Shown: positions 45,144-55,778 of the stretch, in pieces | How positions within the stretch are numbered: position 1 is the first letter of the stretch | Layout of the letters: every line of letters starts with the position of its first letter | NCBI RefSeq assembly: GCF_036884655.1 | Contig: NC_088359.1 | Span: forward strand, 17,736,501-17,800,500 | Direction: 5' to 3' | Source: Musa acuminata AAA Group | Taxonomy: Eukaryota; Streptophyta; Magnoliopsida; Zingiberales; Musaceae | DNA length: 64,000 nucleotides | Translations under genes and position numbers: made by a program | Notes under the pieces: model-generated | Seen by the model: only the letters and a program-made list of their open reading frames with translations | Database searches by the model: none | What the model was told of the DNA's origin: nothing

Positions 45144-45829
45144 GTAAAGAGAGGAGAGAAAACTTCTGTAAGGGTTGTCTCCTATGCCCGTCAAAAGGAG
45201 TCAATCTGTAAAAGGGTGGTTGGCCTTCGCCTATTGAAGGAAGGCCTCTAGTTGACGTCGGTGACCTCGTTAGCGTCGGAAGCCAAAAGTGGAGTAGGTC
45301 TAGATTGACCGAACCACTCTAAATCTCGGTTTGCATTTCCTTTGAGCATTTTACCTTCACTGCAAACTTCTCAATAGCTTACTGCCTTCTACGATTTTAC
45401 GAACAAGTTTCTAAGTTCAGAACTTTCCGAATCTGCGTTTAGACGTAAATCGTTTTTCTGTATGATCATCATATTTCCGTTTACGTTTACGTTTTGATTT
45501 CAATCATAACTGTTTACTGCCTTCTGCGATCTTACGAACAAGTTTCTAAGTTCAGAACTTTCCAAATATGCGTTTAGACATAAATCAGCTTTTATCGTAC
45601 GAACGTCGCATTTTAGTTTGCGCTTGTATTCTGCTTTCCATCATAAACTGCTAACTGCCTTCGTAGATCTACTTTAACATCTTCTCGCTTAATCTCAAGT
45701 TAAAGTAATCTTAGAATCAGCTTTCACATCGAAATCGTTTTTATCGAACGAACACAGATTTCGTTTTAATCGCTGAAAAATTTCCGCTGCACTAATTCAC
45801 CCCCCCTCTTAGTGCCCTTGATCCTAACA
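45144..45829 (+). repeat. N 3' LTR, second piece
   Basis: Continuation of the 3' LTR after the solo LTR, starting gtaaagagaggag and ending CTTAGTGCCCTTGATCCTAACA. Followed by the second copy of the N target duplication cggag. Confidence 0.9.
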
Positions 45830-45834
45830 CGGAG

Positions 45835-46121
45835 ATGCTCCTGCGGACTTCCGGCAAACTTCTGGACTTGCGACGATTCACTTAGTGAGTTCCAACGAGC
45901 TTCTTTAGAAAGCTTATGGACTTCTCGAATTTATTCCCACAGAACCTCCGACGATTGTCCGAACTTCCGTCGAACTCTCGAACTCCCAACGTGATCATTG
46001 TCTTGACTCCGGCGCAACTCCTACTGCATGTCTTACTTTCATCGTAGTTAATCCTGCACACTTATCTCAGCATATAGATTAGATAACAATTGACTTCATC
46101 ATCAAAATCCAAGATTCAACA
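45835..46121 (-). repeat. M 5' LTR, second piece
   Basis: Continues the M LTR after N, with CTTCCGGCAAACT, GAACTCCCAACGTGATCATT and ATAGTTAATCC-like text as in the 3' LTR (12180-12473), ending AAGATTCAACA at 46121. Followed by the M target duplication gttgt. Confidence 0.88.
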
Positions 46122-46126
46122 GTTGT

Positions 46127-46384
46127 AAGGGAATAGGAGTCTTGAGTAGGAGTCCTATTAGGAGTTGGTTAGAAGTAAGAGTCTTAAGTAGGAGTCCTAT
46201 TAGGAGTTAGGGTTTAGGAGCCCTATAAATAACTATGTATTCCTTCTCTTTTCTTAAGCAATAGATGAATCTTTTCTACAGCCTTTGAACAGCAACTTGG
46301 AGGGAGGAACCCCTATAGAGTTCCAAGGAGGCCGATCCCCTAAAGAGTTCAACCCCAAGTTTAGAATCTGCAAGGGTTCTAACA
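46127..46384 (+). repeat. G1 3' LTR, second piece
   Basis: Continuation of the LTR that began at 10581: AAGGGAATAGGAGTCTTGAG..., TATAAATA-like box at 46224-46231, ending GGGTTCTAACA. Followed by the G1 duplication gaagt (46385-46389). Confidence 0.88.
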
Positions 46385-46389
46385 GAAGT

Positions 46390-46710
46390 TCAGGAGCTTA
46401 CCAAAGAAGCTCGTCGGAACTCACCAAGAAGATCGTTGTGAAGTCCAGGAGCTTACTGGAAGTCCGCCAGAACATTGCCGAGAGATCGTCGGAAGTTTGC
46501 CGAAAGATCGTTGGAAGAACAATTGATGTACCGGAACTAGAATGCTTTGTTAAATGTCGTAATTATCATAGTTAGATAGTAGATTGAGTTAGGATTGGAA
46601 GGTGATCCCACTAACTCATTTAGCAGCCAATGGGGCCCTTAATAGGGCTGAATTGGGCCTGATTGAATAGCCCATTCAGCACATGAAATCATGACCTACG
46701 GTGGCACCAC
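46390..46710 (+). repeat. D 5' LTR, second piece
   Basis: Resumes the D LTR after G1 (tcaggagcttaccaaagaag...). It ends at accac (46706-46710), the target duplication of the next insertion. The last bases ggtggcaccac belong to the degenerate promoter array of this LTR. Confidence 0.82.
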
Positions 46711-47183
46711 TATTAGAACCCTTGCAGATTCTAAACTTGGGGTTGATCTCTTTAGGAGATCGGCCTCCTTGGAACTCTATAGGGGTTCCTCCCTCCAAGT
46801 TGCTGCTCAAAGGCTGTAGAAAAGATTCATCTATTGCTTAACAAAATAGGAGGAATACATGATTATTTATAGGGCTTCTAAACCCTAACTCCTAATAGGA
46901 CTCATACTTAAAACTCTTACTTCTAACCAACTCCTAATAGGACTCCTACTCAAGACTCCTATTCCCTTACAACTCCTAATTCTTCTCTAAGAAAAAACCT
47001 CTTACATGAATGTCCCTCTCAATTAGGACTCTCCTAGCTAGAGTCCTAATAGAATGTCCTTCTCAATTAGGACTCTCCTAGCTAGAGTCCTAACAGAATG
47101 TCCCTCTCAATTAGGACTCTCCTAGCTAGAGTCCTAACAGAATGTCCCTCTCAATTAGGACTCTCCTAGTTAGAGTCCTAACA
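46711..47183 (-). mobile_element. Solo G1-type LTR inserted in the D LTR
   Basis: 473-bp LTR in minus orientation, flanked by accac (46706-46710 and 47184-47188). It is the complement of the G1 LTR: the right end reads AGAGTCCTAACA and the left end TATTAGAACCC, the terminal TG having become TA. Four tandem 44-bp hairpin units lie at about 47005-47183. Confidence 0.9.
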
Positions 47184-47188
47184 ACCAC

Positions 47189-47914
47189 CTATTGACCTAA
47201 TTTCCCAGGTGGTCTGGGCAGTGGTACCGCCCAGATTGGGGGTGGTACCACCAGTAGTTAATGCTGCCACCGATGGTACCACCCTTTTCAGGTGGCGGTA
47301 CCGCTAGAGCTTGATATCCGAGCTCTATTAAGCGATGGTACTGCCCAGTGTCAGGTGTTAGTCAGTGGTACCGCCATTAGGGCTTGAAAGCCATTAGGGC
47401 CTCTAAATACCTCACCCTTTTTTGCATGAAAGGGCTTGAAAGTATTGGCATAATCTTGAATCTATGAAATGTTAAAGTATTGTAAAAGTACTAGAGTCCT
47501 CCTCCTCCCTTTCTAATAGTTGAGATCATTCAAGAGTGGTGTGAGGCTTGTAAGGGTTGTTTCCTAAACCCGTGAAAAGGAGAAAGAGCTGTAAAAGGTG
47601 GTTGGTCTTCTCCTATTGAAGGAAGACCATTAGTGGACACCAGTGACCTCGACGGAGAAGGAACCAGAAGTGGATGTAGGCCACAATGACCGAACCACTT
47701 TAAATTATGGTTTGCTTTTCTATTTGTGCAATTTACATTACTGCAAACTTTCTTAACCTTCTCTTTGCACTCTTATGAAAGCTTTCAAGTTCAATATCTT
47801 TCCGAAATGGATTGAATCGAAACAAATATTTTTCGGAATCAACGCTTTTTTTCGCTGCACTAATTCACCCCCCCACCCCCCCCCCCCCCATTAATGCTGC
47901 TCTTGATCGTAACA
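47189..47914 (+). repeat. D 5' LTR, third piece
   Basis: Final part of the D LTR, including a degenerate palindromic array with GGTGGTACCACC-type units (about 47189-47370), a weakened TATA (tctaaata at about 47402), a C-rich stretch and the end GATCGTAACA at 47914. Confidence 0.82.
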
Positions 47915-47915
47915 A

Positions 47916-47927
47916 TTGATATCAGAG
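47916..47927 (+). promoter_or_regulatory. D primer-binding site, mutated
   Basis: TGATATCAGAGC directly after the LTR, one base off the TGGTATCAGAGC of related elements, consistent with the general decay of D. Confidence 0.7.
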
Positions 47928-47963
47928 CTCGGTCACTCTCATTTGGTTTAAAACCTAAGAGAG

Positions 47964-49848
47964 ATGACATTTGTCGACAATCAAGAGGGTCATTCAATTA
48001 CACATCCGCCCATGTTAAATAGAACAGATTACACATTAGAAGATTAGAATGAGGATTTTTCTGATTTATATGGATTTTGAGCTATGGAATATTGTCAAAA
48101 ATGGTTTTCAAAAGTCTTCTCTTCAAATAAATGATTAAAATGAGTTAGAAAAGAAGACTTTCACTTTAAACGCCAAGGCTATGAATGCCTTATTTTGTAC
48201 TTTAGATAAAAATGAGTTCAATCGAGTGTCTATTTGTGAAACGGCTTTTGATATTTGCCACACACTCAAAGTTACTCACGAAAGTACTATTAGAGTAAAG
48301 GAGTCAAAACTTAATTTTTTTTTCCATACTTATAAGTTATTTTGGATGAAACCAAGTGAAACCATTGGAGACATGGACACCCGATTTACGATTGTCGTCA
48401 ATGGTCTAAAAGGACTTGGTAAAAGTTTCTCGGATTTTGAACTTGTTAATAAAATATGAAGATCTCTTCTAAAGAGTTGGGATCCTAAAGTAATGGCCAT
48501 TCAAGAGGCTTAGGAGTTAAATAACTTTCCTCTTGAAGAACTAATCGGGTTACTAATGACCTATGAGATGACTTGTAATGCTCATGAAGAGCTTGAAAAT
48601 AATATTTTAAAAAATAAGAAGGATATGACACTAAGAACTCAAGAAGACCACTTGAAAGAAAATTCAAATGATGAGGACTATGATGATGACTTGGCACTCT
48701 TTACAAGAAAGTTCAAAAAATTCATATAAAGAAATAAATTTAGAAATATCACTAAAAATAAATTTGAACCCAAGAAAGAACTAGTCATATGCTATGAATG
48801 CAAGAAGTCGAGATATTTCAAAAGCGAATGTCCCTGAGCAAAGAAGAAATAACCAAAGAAAAAGAAGGATCTTAAAGCAACGTGGGACGACTCAAGTGCA
48901 TCCGAAGAAGAGGAGCAAACCAACACTGAGCAAGTTTCTCACTATCCGCTAATGGTTATTGGAGATGAGGTAAGTAGTTCATTAGATGCAAATTTATCTT
49001 TTGATGAATTACTAAGTACTTTTCATGATTTATTCGATAAATGTAAATTAGTTAGTAAAAAATATAAATTGTTAAAAAAGGAGCATGCTTATCTTGTTAG
49101 TGATTTTGATAAACTAAAAATTGAGCATGATGATAATTTAGCTCCTTGCACAAAATGCAATCAATTAGAAATTCTTAGAAATGAAAACTTACTACTTAAA
49201 GAAACCTTAGAAAAATTTGAGGTTGGTAGCAAATCTTTGAACATGATCTTTGCCAATAAGGGTCATGTTCATAAAAGAAGTGGAATCAGATTTGTGAGTA
49301 GCGCTCACCAAAATCTAACCACCTTTGTTAAAGGCCCTACCTTGCATGTTTCACCCCAAAACAAAAATAGCATACAAATATCCATTTAAGAGATATAGTC
49401 TACATAAATTGATTTGGGTTCCTAAAAGAACCTCAAATGACTCAATATAATATGATAAGTTATGTAGATCAATTTTTGAGGCACCTAAAGTCAAATGGGT
49501 ACCTAAAAACCATCCATTTTTGTAGAAATATTTACCATCACAAGCTAGGAACAAGAGATGGTACCTTGAGAGTAGATACTCAAGGCATATGATCGGAGAT
49601 CCATCTCAATTCTCTAAGCTCACTAGCCTAGACGAAGGATATGTCATATTTGGAGACAAGAATAAGGGTAAAATCATTGGCAAAAGAACTATAGGTAATA
49701 AATCTAACATCTTTATTGAAGATGTGTTATTCGTTGATGGCTTAAAGTATAACCTTTTGAGCATTAGTCATTTGTGTGATAAAGGATACATCATTAGATT
49801 TAAATCCAATGCTTGCATTATTGAAAAACTATACAAAAACACATTTAT
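47964..49848 (+). pseudogene. D gag and protease, decayed
   Basis: Sirevirus gag start (DNQEGHSITHPPML) followed by many stops and shifts. Recognisable blocks are MNALFCTLDKNEFNRV, FDELLSTFHDLFDKCK and LLLKETLEKFEVGSKS. In the first zinc knuckle, CYECKKSRYFKSEC, the His has become Tyr. The protease motif reads LESRYSRHM where intact copies have LDSGCS, so the catalytic Asp is lost. Downstream, YVIFGDKNKGKI and LLSISHLCDKGY continue to the G2 insertion at 49853. Confidence 0.85.
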
Positions 49849-49853
49849 GATTG

Positions 49854-52843
49854 TGTCACACCCCCTCAAATAATATCGATAATATTAAAATTCAAGAAAA
49901 CAAATCAATCCAAGATCCAAACTAACATTTGAGGACACTGAAAAATATTCTATCAAATTCATATCTATAAAACCTGCGCAGTTTATAAACATACAACACA
50001 TTGCTCGATGATTCATAAAATCTGAACCCAACTCATCAAATTAATAACCACAACATAAATTCACAAGTGTGGGAGTCTATACAGTCACAAAACCAACGTT
50101 TACTATAAGTTCATATCGTTACACAAATTAAACTTAACATTCCAGAATCCTAAATATGAGAGGTCCTTTAAACTTATACAACATCCACAAGTTTAGGTTC
50201 ATCGTCAACATTTCATTAGATGCAGAGTGTACTTATACAACAAAAACATATATACTAATAAGGATCTGCCCAAAATCTTTTAGCTTTCCACTACCTCAGC
50301 CCAACCTTAACATTTAAGCAAGCGACAAGCTATCCTGAAAAATTTATACAACAACGGGTGAGCATATAAAGCTCAGCAAGTGACTAACATATCCATGTCA
50401 AAATAGGACAATTTTCAAAGAGATAAAGTTTCAAAATGCAAGGCAGAATATAAGAATTTATAGACGTAATATCATTAGATGCAAAATAACAAATGACATT
50501 TTAATCAAACATATTTGGTTCATAACAGATGGAGCATAGAGTAATTGGAGCATATCAAAAACGAATGAAATGCTTCGGAGCATAACAATAACAAATGAAA
50601 CATTTCGGAGCTTATCAATGACGTATGAAATGTTCTGGAGCATATCAACGGCGTATGGAACATTTCGAAGCATATCAACAATAAATGAAACATTTCAGAG
50701 CTTATCAATGGCGAATGAAATGTTCCGGAGCATATCAACGGCATATGGAACATTTCGAAACATATCAACAATGAATGAAATATTTCGGAGCTTATCAATG
50801 GCGTATGAAATGTTCCGGAGCATATCAATGGCGTATAGAACATTTCGAAGCATATCAACGATGAATGAAACATTTCGGAGCATATAAATAACAAATGAAA
50901 TATTTCAGAGTTTATCAGTGGCGTATGAAATGTTCCGGAGCATATCAACGGCGTATGGAACATTTCAGAGCATATCAATAACAAATACCAAACAGAAGCT
51001 CAAACGTCGTCTTTGACGTTGCATTCATATCATTCTTATCCAAAGCATGTATAGAAACACATAACCAAAGCTCTGGATATCATATCAAACATACAGAAGG
51101 TGTAGTGGGACCACAGACAGAATGTGATTCATCCATTTCTGAATGACCACCAGACAGAAGTCTCCCACGTCTGGGAGCTCCATCCACCCACGTCTAGGTG
51201 AAGTCAGACGGGGCCGGCAGAGCATCGCAGGCTCTATGCATAACTCCCTTTACCATTTCTGGCAAAGGTTCACATTATCCCACAACACCAGAGTACAAAA
51301 GGGCAGTATGAACAATGATTAGTATATATCGGAAGCACACGCGGAACAACAAAACGTACATGTGCCTTTACGAGTCAATACGATGCAAGCAACAATCTCT
51401 CACAAATGTATTCAGATTTGGAATGAAATGAAAGCAAGAGTATACCAGGATTCCAAGCAATCATATGTAGCTCAATTCAAATAAGAAGGTTAGATGAATT
51501 CAATATCCAAAGGGATGAAACTAGAATAGACATATATCGAAAGCAAATACGGAACAATGGGATATACATGTGCCTATATGTGTCAATGCGATATAGCATA
51601 AACGTTACACAAAAATGTTTCAAGAATGTAAATAATTTATAGGCAAGAGCAAACCAGAATTCAAGCACTACCATAAGCCTCAATTAAGCGAAGGGGACTG
51701 CATGGAATCTATTTCCAAATGAATGAAACAGAATATGCGAAATCGACTAAAGCTCGATTCTGTCAGGATTCAAGAGGCACATTGAACAAATACTTCAGAT
51801 TATCAATTATACTCCAATACCCTTAAGAAAGCTACTGTCGAAAGATAAATCAATCTATTTTCTGATGAAATAAGTTTCATATGAATCAAGGTTTCCAACA
51901 AGGAGTTACCATTGATTTAGTGACCGAAGGTCAAAAAACTAAATCACTGTTTTGCAGAATCCATAGGGCAGAATCAATAGATAGCAGAATAGGCATTTGA
52001 ATTCCAAAATTTTCAGTCTATATATCAAAAGAAAGGTTTTAAAGCCTAGTTTCAAATGAAATCAATTTGGTACAATTCAGAATATACAACAGGGACTTAT
52101 TGGCATTTTAGTATCAAAAGGTCAGAAATTTTGATCCCTGTTTTGCAGCATCCATAGGCTCAATTGAAACAGACGTTTGGGTAAGTATTCGGAGTCCAAA
52201 ATTTTCAAAATCAGTGCGAAAATGAAGGTATAAGAGTCTACTTTCAAATAAACAATGTTTGGTACTAAAAATTATGGCTGAAACAATATATAGTGGTCAG
52301 TTTACCAAAAAATTTCAGATCCATGATTTTTGTATCTAACAAGAGAAATATCAGGTTCTAGGCTTAAATCTTTCGAATAATTCAGAATAAATATGAGATT
52401 AAAGACTAATATTTCTGTAGGATGAGATTAGAATACTTGCCTTTGAGAATTATGACCCTAAATGAGAAGATTTGAGCAAGAAACCTCAAAGCCCCAAATT
52501 TTTTTCTTCTTCTTCTTCCCCCTTTTTCTTCTCTTCTTCCTTCTTTCTTTCTCCTGTTCTTCCACGCAGCTGCCTGGTTCCTTATGAACGAAGGCAGAGA
52601 GGCTTAAACGGTGGAATTTGTAATTTTATGCATTTTACAGTTTAGTCCTTGTATTATTATGTTTACGATTAGGTTCTCAGGGTTTACAAATAGGTTCTCA
52701 GATTTTTTTTTTTTTTTAACAAATCCTCCAAATCTTATGAATAAGTTCACAGATTCATACTTTTACTTTTTATTAAATTTAAAATAGATACTTATATTAC
52801 AACTAGAAATTTATACGAAAATTCAGAAATGAGGGATGTTACA
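49854..52843 (-). repeat. G2 3' LTR
   Basis: 2990-bp LTR ending on the right at gggatgttaca. It includes a block of about fifteen 30-bp tandem repeats (50547-50996), and a pyrimidine-rich stretch at about 52498-52556 near its upstream end. The rest is AT-rich without a credible gene. It is adjacent to the minus-strand polypurine tract at 52844-52860. Confidence 0.88.
50547..50996. repeat. 30-bp tandem repeats in G2 3' LTR
   Basis: About fifteen consecutive units of the type GGAGC(A/T)TATCAA(C/T)GGCGTATG. The unit ending alternates between a form with AACATTTC and one with AAATGTTCC, which are nearly complementary. The unit is a multiple of three, so long meaningless frames with a 10-residue periodicity arise on both strands. 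Confidence 0.85.
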
Positions 52844-52862
52844 CTCTCCCCCCCTTAAAAGA
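52844..52862 (-). promoter_or_regulatory. G2 polypurine tract
   Basis: The complement reads TTTTAAGGGGGGGAGAG immediately before the TGTAACATCC start of the 3' LTR, as expected for plus-strand priming. Confidence 0.82.
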
Positions 52863-53202
52863 AAAATTTAGTACTCTAAATTTATCATACCTCTAGCTCC
52901 CAGGATGCATGGTGTACTTTGAAGTATGACTTTCCTTTAGGATTTGATTGTTGATATCTGGTTCATTTGGTACATATACTCTCTCCCTAAATCTCAATAG
53001 GCCATCCTTTGAAACTTGAAATTTTGGCTTCAATTCCTTTTCTACTTCATTCCTCAAGTAGATTAAATGTCAATCTCATAATTATCCTTAATTTGTTGAA
53101 TAAAATTAGATTGCACTTGAATGGAGGCCATCAATATCATTGAGTCTTGCTCTTTCCTTAAAGCTTTCAAATCAAAATTTTCTTCTAATAACTTCCATTG
53201 CT

Positions 53203-54819
53203 TCATGACCAGACTAGCCATAAAACTTGTAGATTTTCTACTAAGTGCTCAGCTATAACATTGGCTTTGCCCGGGTGATAACGGATGGCACAATCATAAT
53301 CCTTCAGAAGTTCTATCCATCTTCGTTGTCTCATGTTTAACTCTTTTTGAGTGAAAATATATTTTAAACTCTTGTGATTAGTAAAGATTTCAAATTGTCG
53401 ACCATACAAATAATGTCTCCAAATCTTTAGAGCAAAAATAATTGCCGCCAATTCCAAATCATGAGTTGGATAATTCAATTCATAACCTTTTAGTTGCCTA
53501 GAAGCATAAGCAATCACTCTCCCTTCCTGCATCAAAACACATCCAAGGCCCTTTCTTGAAACATCAATATAAACTACAAATCCCTCACTACCACTTGGAA
53601 TAGTGAGAATAGGAGCACTAGTCAATCTTCTTTTTAACTCTTGAAAACTTTGCTCATAATCATGACCCCATACAAATTTCACATTCTTTTTAGTGAGTTT
53701 GGTGAGAGGTTGAGCGATTCAAGAAAATCCCTCCACAAATCTCTTGTAATAACCTGCCATGCCCAAGAAGCTTCTAATTTCTATTACATTTGTTGGTACT
53801 TCCCATTCAACTACAGCTTCTATTTTCTTTGGATCAACAGATATACCCTTCCCTGAAATCACATGGCCTAAGAAAGCAACTTCATTCAACCACAATTCAT
53901 ATTTGCTGAACTTTGCATACAACTTCTTTTCTCTTAGTATCGACAATACATTTCTCAAGTGTTCCTCATGCTCCTGATTACTCCTTGAATACACCAATAT
54001 GTCATCAATAAATACAATTACATAGCCATCCAAGAGCGGTTGAAATATCCTATTCATTAGTTCCATAAAAGCTGCAGGGGCATTAGTCAAACCAAAAGGC
54101 ATCACCAAGAATTCATAGTGACCATATCGAGTTTTGAAAACTGTTTTTGGAATATCCTCCTCCTTGATCTTCAACTGATAGTAACCTTACCTCAGGTCAA
54201 TCTTAGAGAATACTTGTGCACCCTACAGTTGATCAAACAAATCATCAATTCTGGGTATGGGATACTTATTTTTGATGCTCACCTGATTCAACTATCTATA
54301 ATCAATACAAAGCCTTAGTGTTCCATCCTTCTTCTTCACTAATAGTACCAGAGCACCCCATGGAGATACGCTGGGTCGTATGAAACCCTTATCTAATAAT
54401 TCTTGTAGTAGCTTCTTTAATTCCTCTAGCTCGAGTGGTGCCATTCTGTAGGGAGGCTTAGATATTGGGGTTGTACTAGGGACTAGATCAATAGCAATTT
54501 TACCCTCTCTATCTAGAGGTAAACCAGGCAAGTCATCTGGGAATACATTAGGGAACTCTTTGACCATTGAAATTTCATCTAGATGGGTTTCCTGATTTGA
54601 ATGCTCCTTTACACACACCATATAATAGAAACAACCCTTCTGCATAAGACGATAAGCTTGAAGTGCTGACATCAAGCAAGGAGGCAAATCATGCCTAGTG
54701 CCCTCAAAGTAAAATATAGGCTGATCTGATATGCAGAAAGTAATTATTTTTTTGCAACAATCAATACTAGCATGATGAGAAGATAACCAATCCATGCCAA
54801 GTATAATATCAAACTCCAA
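53203..54819 (-). pseudogene. G2 pol: protease end, reverse transcriptase and RNase H
   Basis: Gypsy pol on the minus strand. Protease C-terminus [19 protein letters not shown], then linker with [32 protein letters not shown], then [29 protein letters not shown] and the active site FIDDILVYS (near 53995-54015), and [15 protein letters not shown]. RNase [51 protein letters not shown]. Three or four stops separate the pieces (about 54291, 54180, 53718), all in compatible frames. Integrase is absent downstream. Confidence 0.9.
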
Positions 54820-54988
54820 ATCTTTAGGAGAACTAAATCAGCAAAAAGTTCAAGTTCTCCAATAAAATCAGACAAGAGGACTAGATTCATGTTCGTTATC
54901 AAAGAATCTCCAATGATTGTACTTTACATATACCACATAATGTAGTGGTCTAGGTTGAATGCCCAAGTGACAAGCAAAATATTACGAA

Positions 54989-55255
54989 TCAAATCGTAGA
55001 TAGGACCCATGGCCAAACAAATATTTGCATACTTTCATAAACATGCATAATACCTTCGACTACAAATTCAGAAGTTTTAGAATCATATTCAGTGATAGCA
55101 TACATTCTGACATGAGCTGATGATTTATGAGGCAGTGACTCTTTCTTCTTGTTCAAAGGGCAGTCTTTTATTTTATGATCCAACTTTCTACAAGCAAAAT
55201 AGACTCCAGTCACCCGAAAACACAAATTTATTTCATAAGTCAACTTGTAATTCAC
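54989..55255 (-). pseudogene. G2 gag zinc-knuckle fragment
   Basis: A short minus-strand frame with a degenerate knuckle, CRKLDHKIKDCPLNKK, followed by text like the gag-protease junction of gypsy elements (HVRMYAITEYDSKTSEFVVEGI). The rest of gag between here and the primer site at 55763 is decayed or deleted; I see no further domain in 55256-55762. Confidence 0.65.
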
Positions 55256-55762
55256 ACATGATTAAGTCTTTTGTGGTGACTTCCCATTTCAAATCCAAAT
55301 GTCTTGACCCTTTTGTTATTACTTTTTGATTCATTTCCAATCATATTTTTATTGGTAAACTTATCCTTATCATTCTTGCCACAAATCTTCAAAAATTCTT
55401 TTCATTGTTGCCATTAATAATTAGTCTCTACTTCCAATATAAGGTGGCAAAAGAAATCTTTTTGATCATCGAAATAATTTCGTACATCAAATATCTTTTC
55501 CATTCGCATCATCCATTTTTCTACCACCAATGAAATTAGGTCTACCATGCTTTCATTGCGCTACTCTGATTTAGTATCTTCGATCCACCCTTTCATCCCC
55601 CTTAATTAATCAGAACCAAATGAAATAGGAGGACCAAACGTCCTCATTATCCTAGATTCCTAAAATGCATCAAAGAAAATTTTCACCAATCACTATAATA
55701 CATTAGGCCTTAATATATTTTGCACGTCAACAAATCAAATATTTCAGTGATCTTCAAACCAT

Positions 55763-55774
55763 GCTCTGATACCA
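55763..55774 (-). promoter_or_regulatory. G2 primer-binding site
   Basis: The complement reads TGGTATCAGAGC, four bases from the 5' LTR edge at 55779. tRNA-iMet type; confirms the minus orientation. Confidence 0.88.
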
Positions 55775-55778
55775 CCTC

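Larger units (their letters stand above)
36004..45829 (+). mobile_element. Element N: non-autonomous Sirevirus carrying a foreign ORF
   Basis: Plus-strand LTR element with perfect target duplication cggag (35999-36003 and 45830-45834). Its parts: 5' LTR 36004-37766, primer site 37769-37780, gag 37817-39400, a replacement segment of about 2.2 kb (39440-41670) with a 369-codon ORF, the last 38 codons or so of RNase H (41671-41784), noncoding 3' region, purine tract 42593-42605 and 3' LTR (42607-43655 plus 45144-45829) split by a solo LTR. Protease, integrase, RT and most of RNase H are absent. LTRs and flanking coding sequence are of the M type, so M-like elements could have supplied the missing enzymes (inference). 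Confidence 0.87.
10717..46121 (-). mobile_element. Element M: Sirevirus copia with complete domain order, multiply interrupted
   Basis: Minus-strand Ty1/copia element with TSD gttgt (10712-10716 and 46122-46126). Reading leftward: 5' LTR 46121-45835 and 36003-34724, primer site 34721-34710, gag 34673-33526 and 25279-24900, protease 24830-24467, integrase 20672-19822, linker 18234-17984, RT and RNase H 15166-13622, noncoding 3' region, purine tract, 3' LTR 12473-10717. The gaps are occupied by N, A, Ga, a B solo LTR, a LINE and a LINE tail. Removing them gives roughly 9-10 kb. A few stops and an RT active-site change make this copy inactive. Confidence 0.88.
5615..46384 (+). mobile_element. 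Element G1: Ty3/gypsy LTR retrotransposon, interrupted by M
   Basis: Plus-strand gypsy element: 5' LTR 5615-6053, primer site 6056-6068, leader to 7374, gag 7375-8058, pol 8059-10428, 3' polypurine region about 10560-10580, then the 3' LTR in two parts (10581-10716 and 46127-46384) split by M. It is flanked by the 5-bp duplication gaagt (5610-5614 and 46385-46389). Without M it is about 5.4 kb. Domain order protease, RT, RNase H, integrase is that of Ty3/gypsy. It is defective because the RT and integrase cores are missing. Confidence 0.88.

Noticed and set aside
50458..50984. Frames with 10-residue repeats (also 56384-56950)
   Set aside because: They arise from the 30-bp tandem repeats in the G2 LTRs, read in several frames and on both strands.
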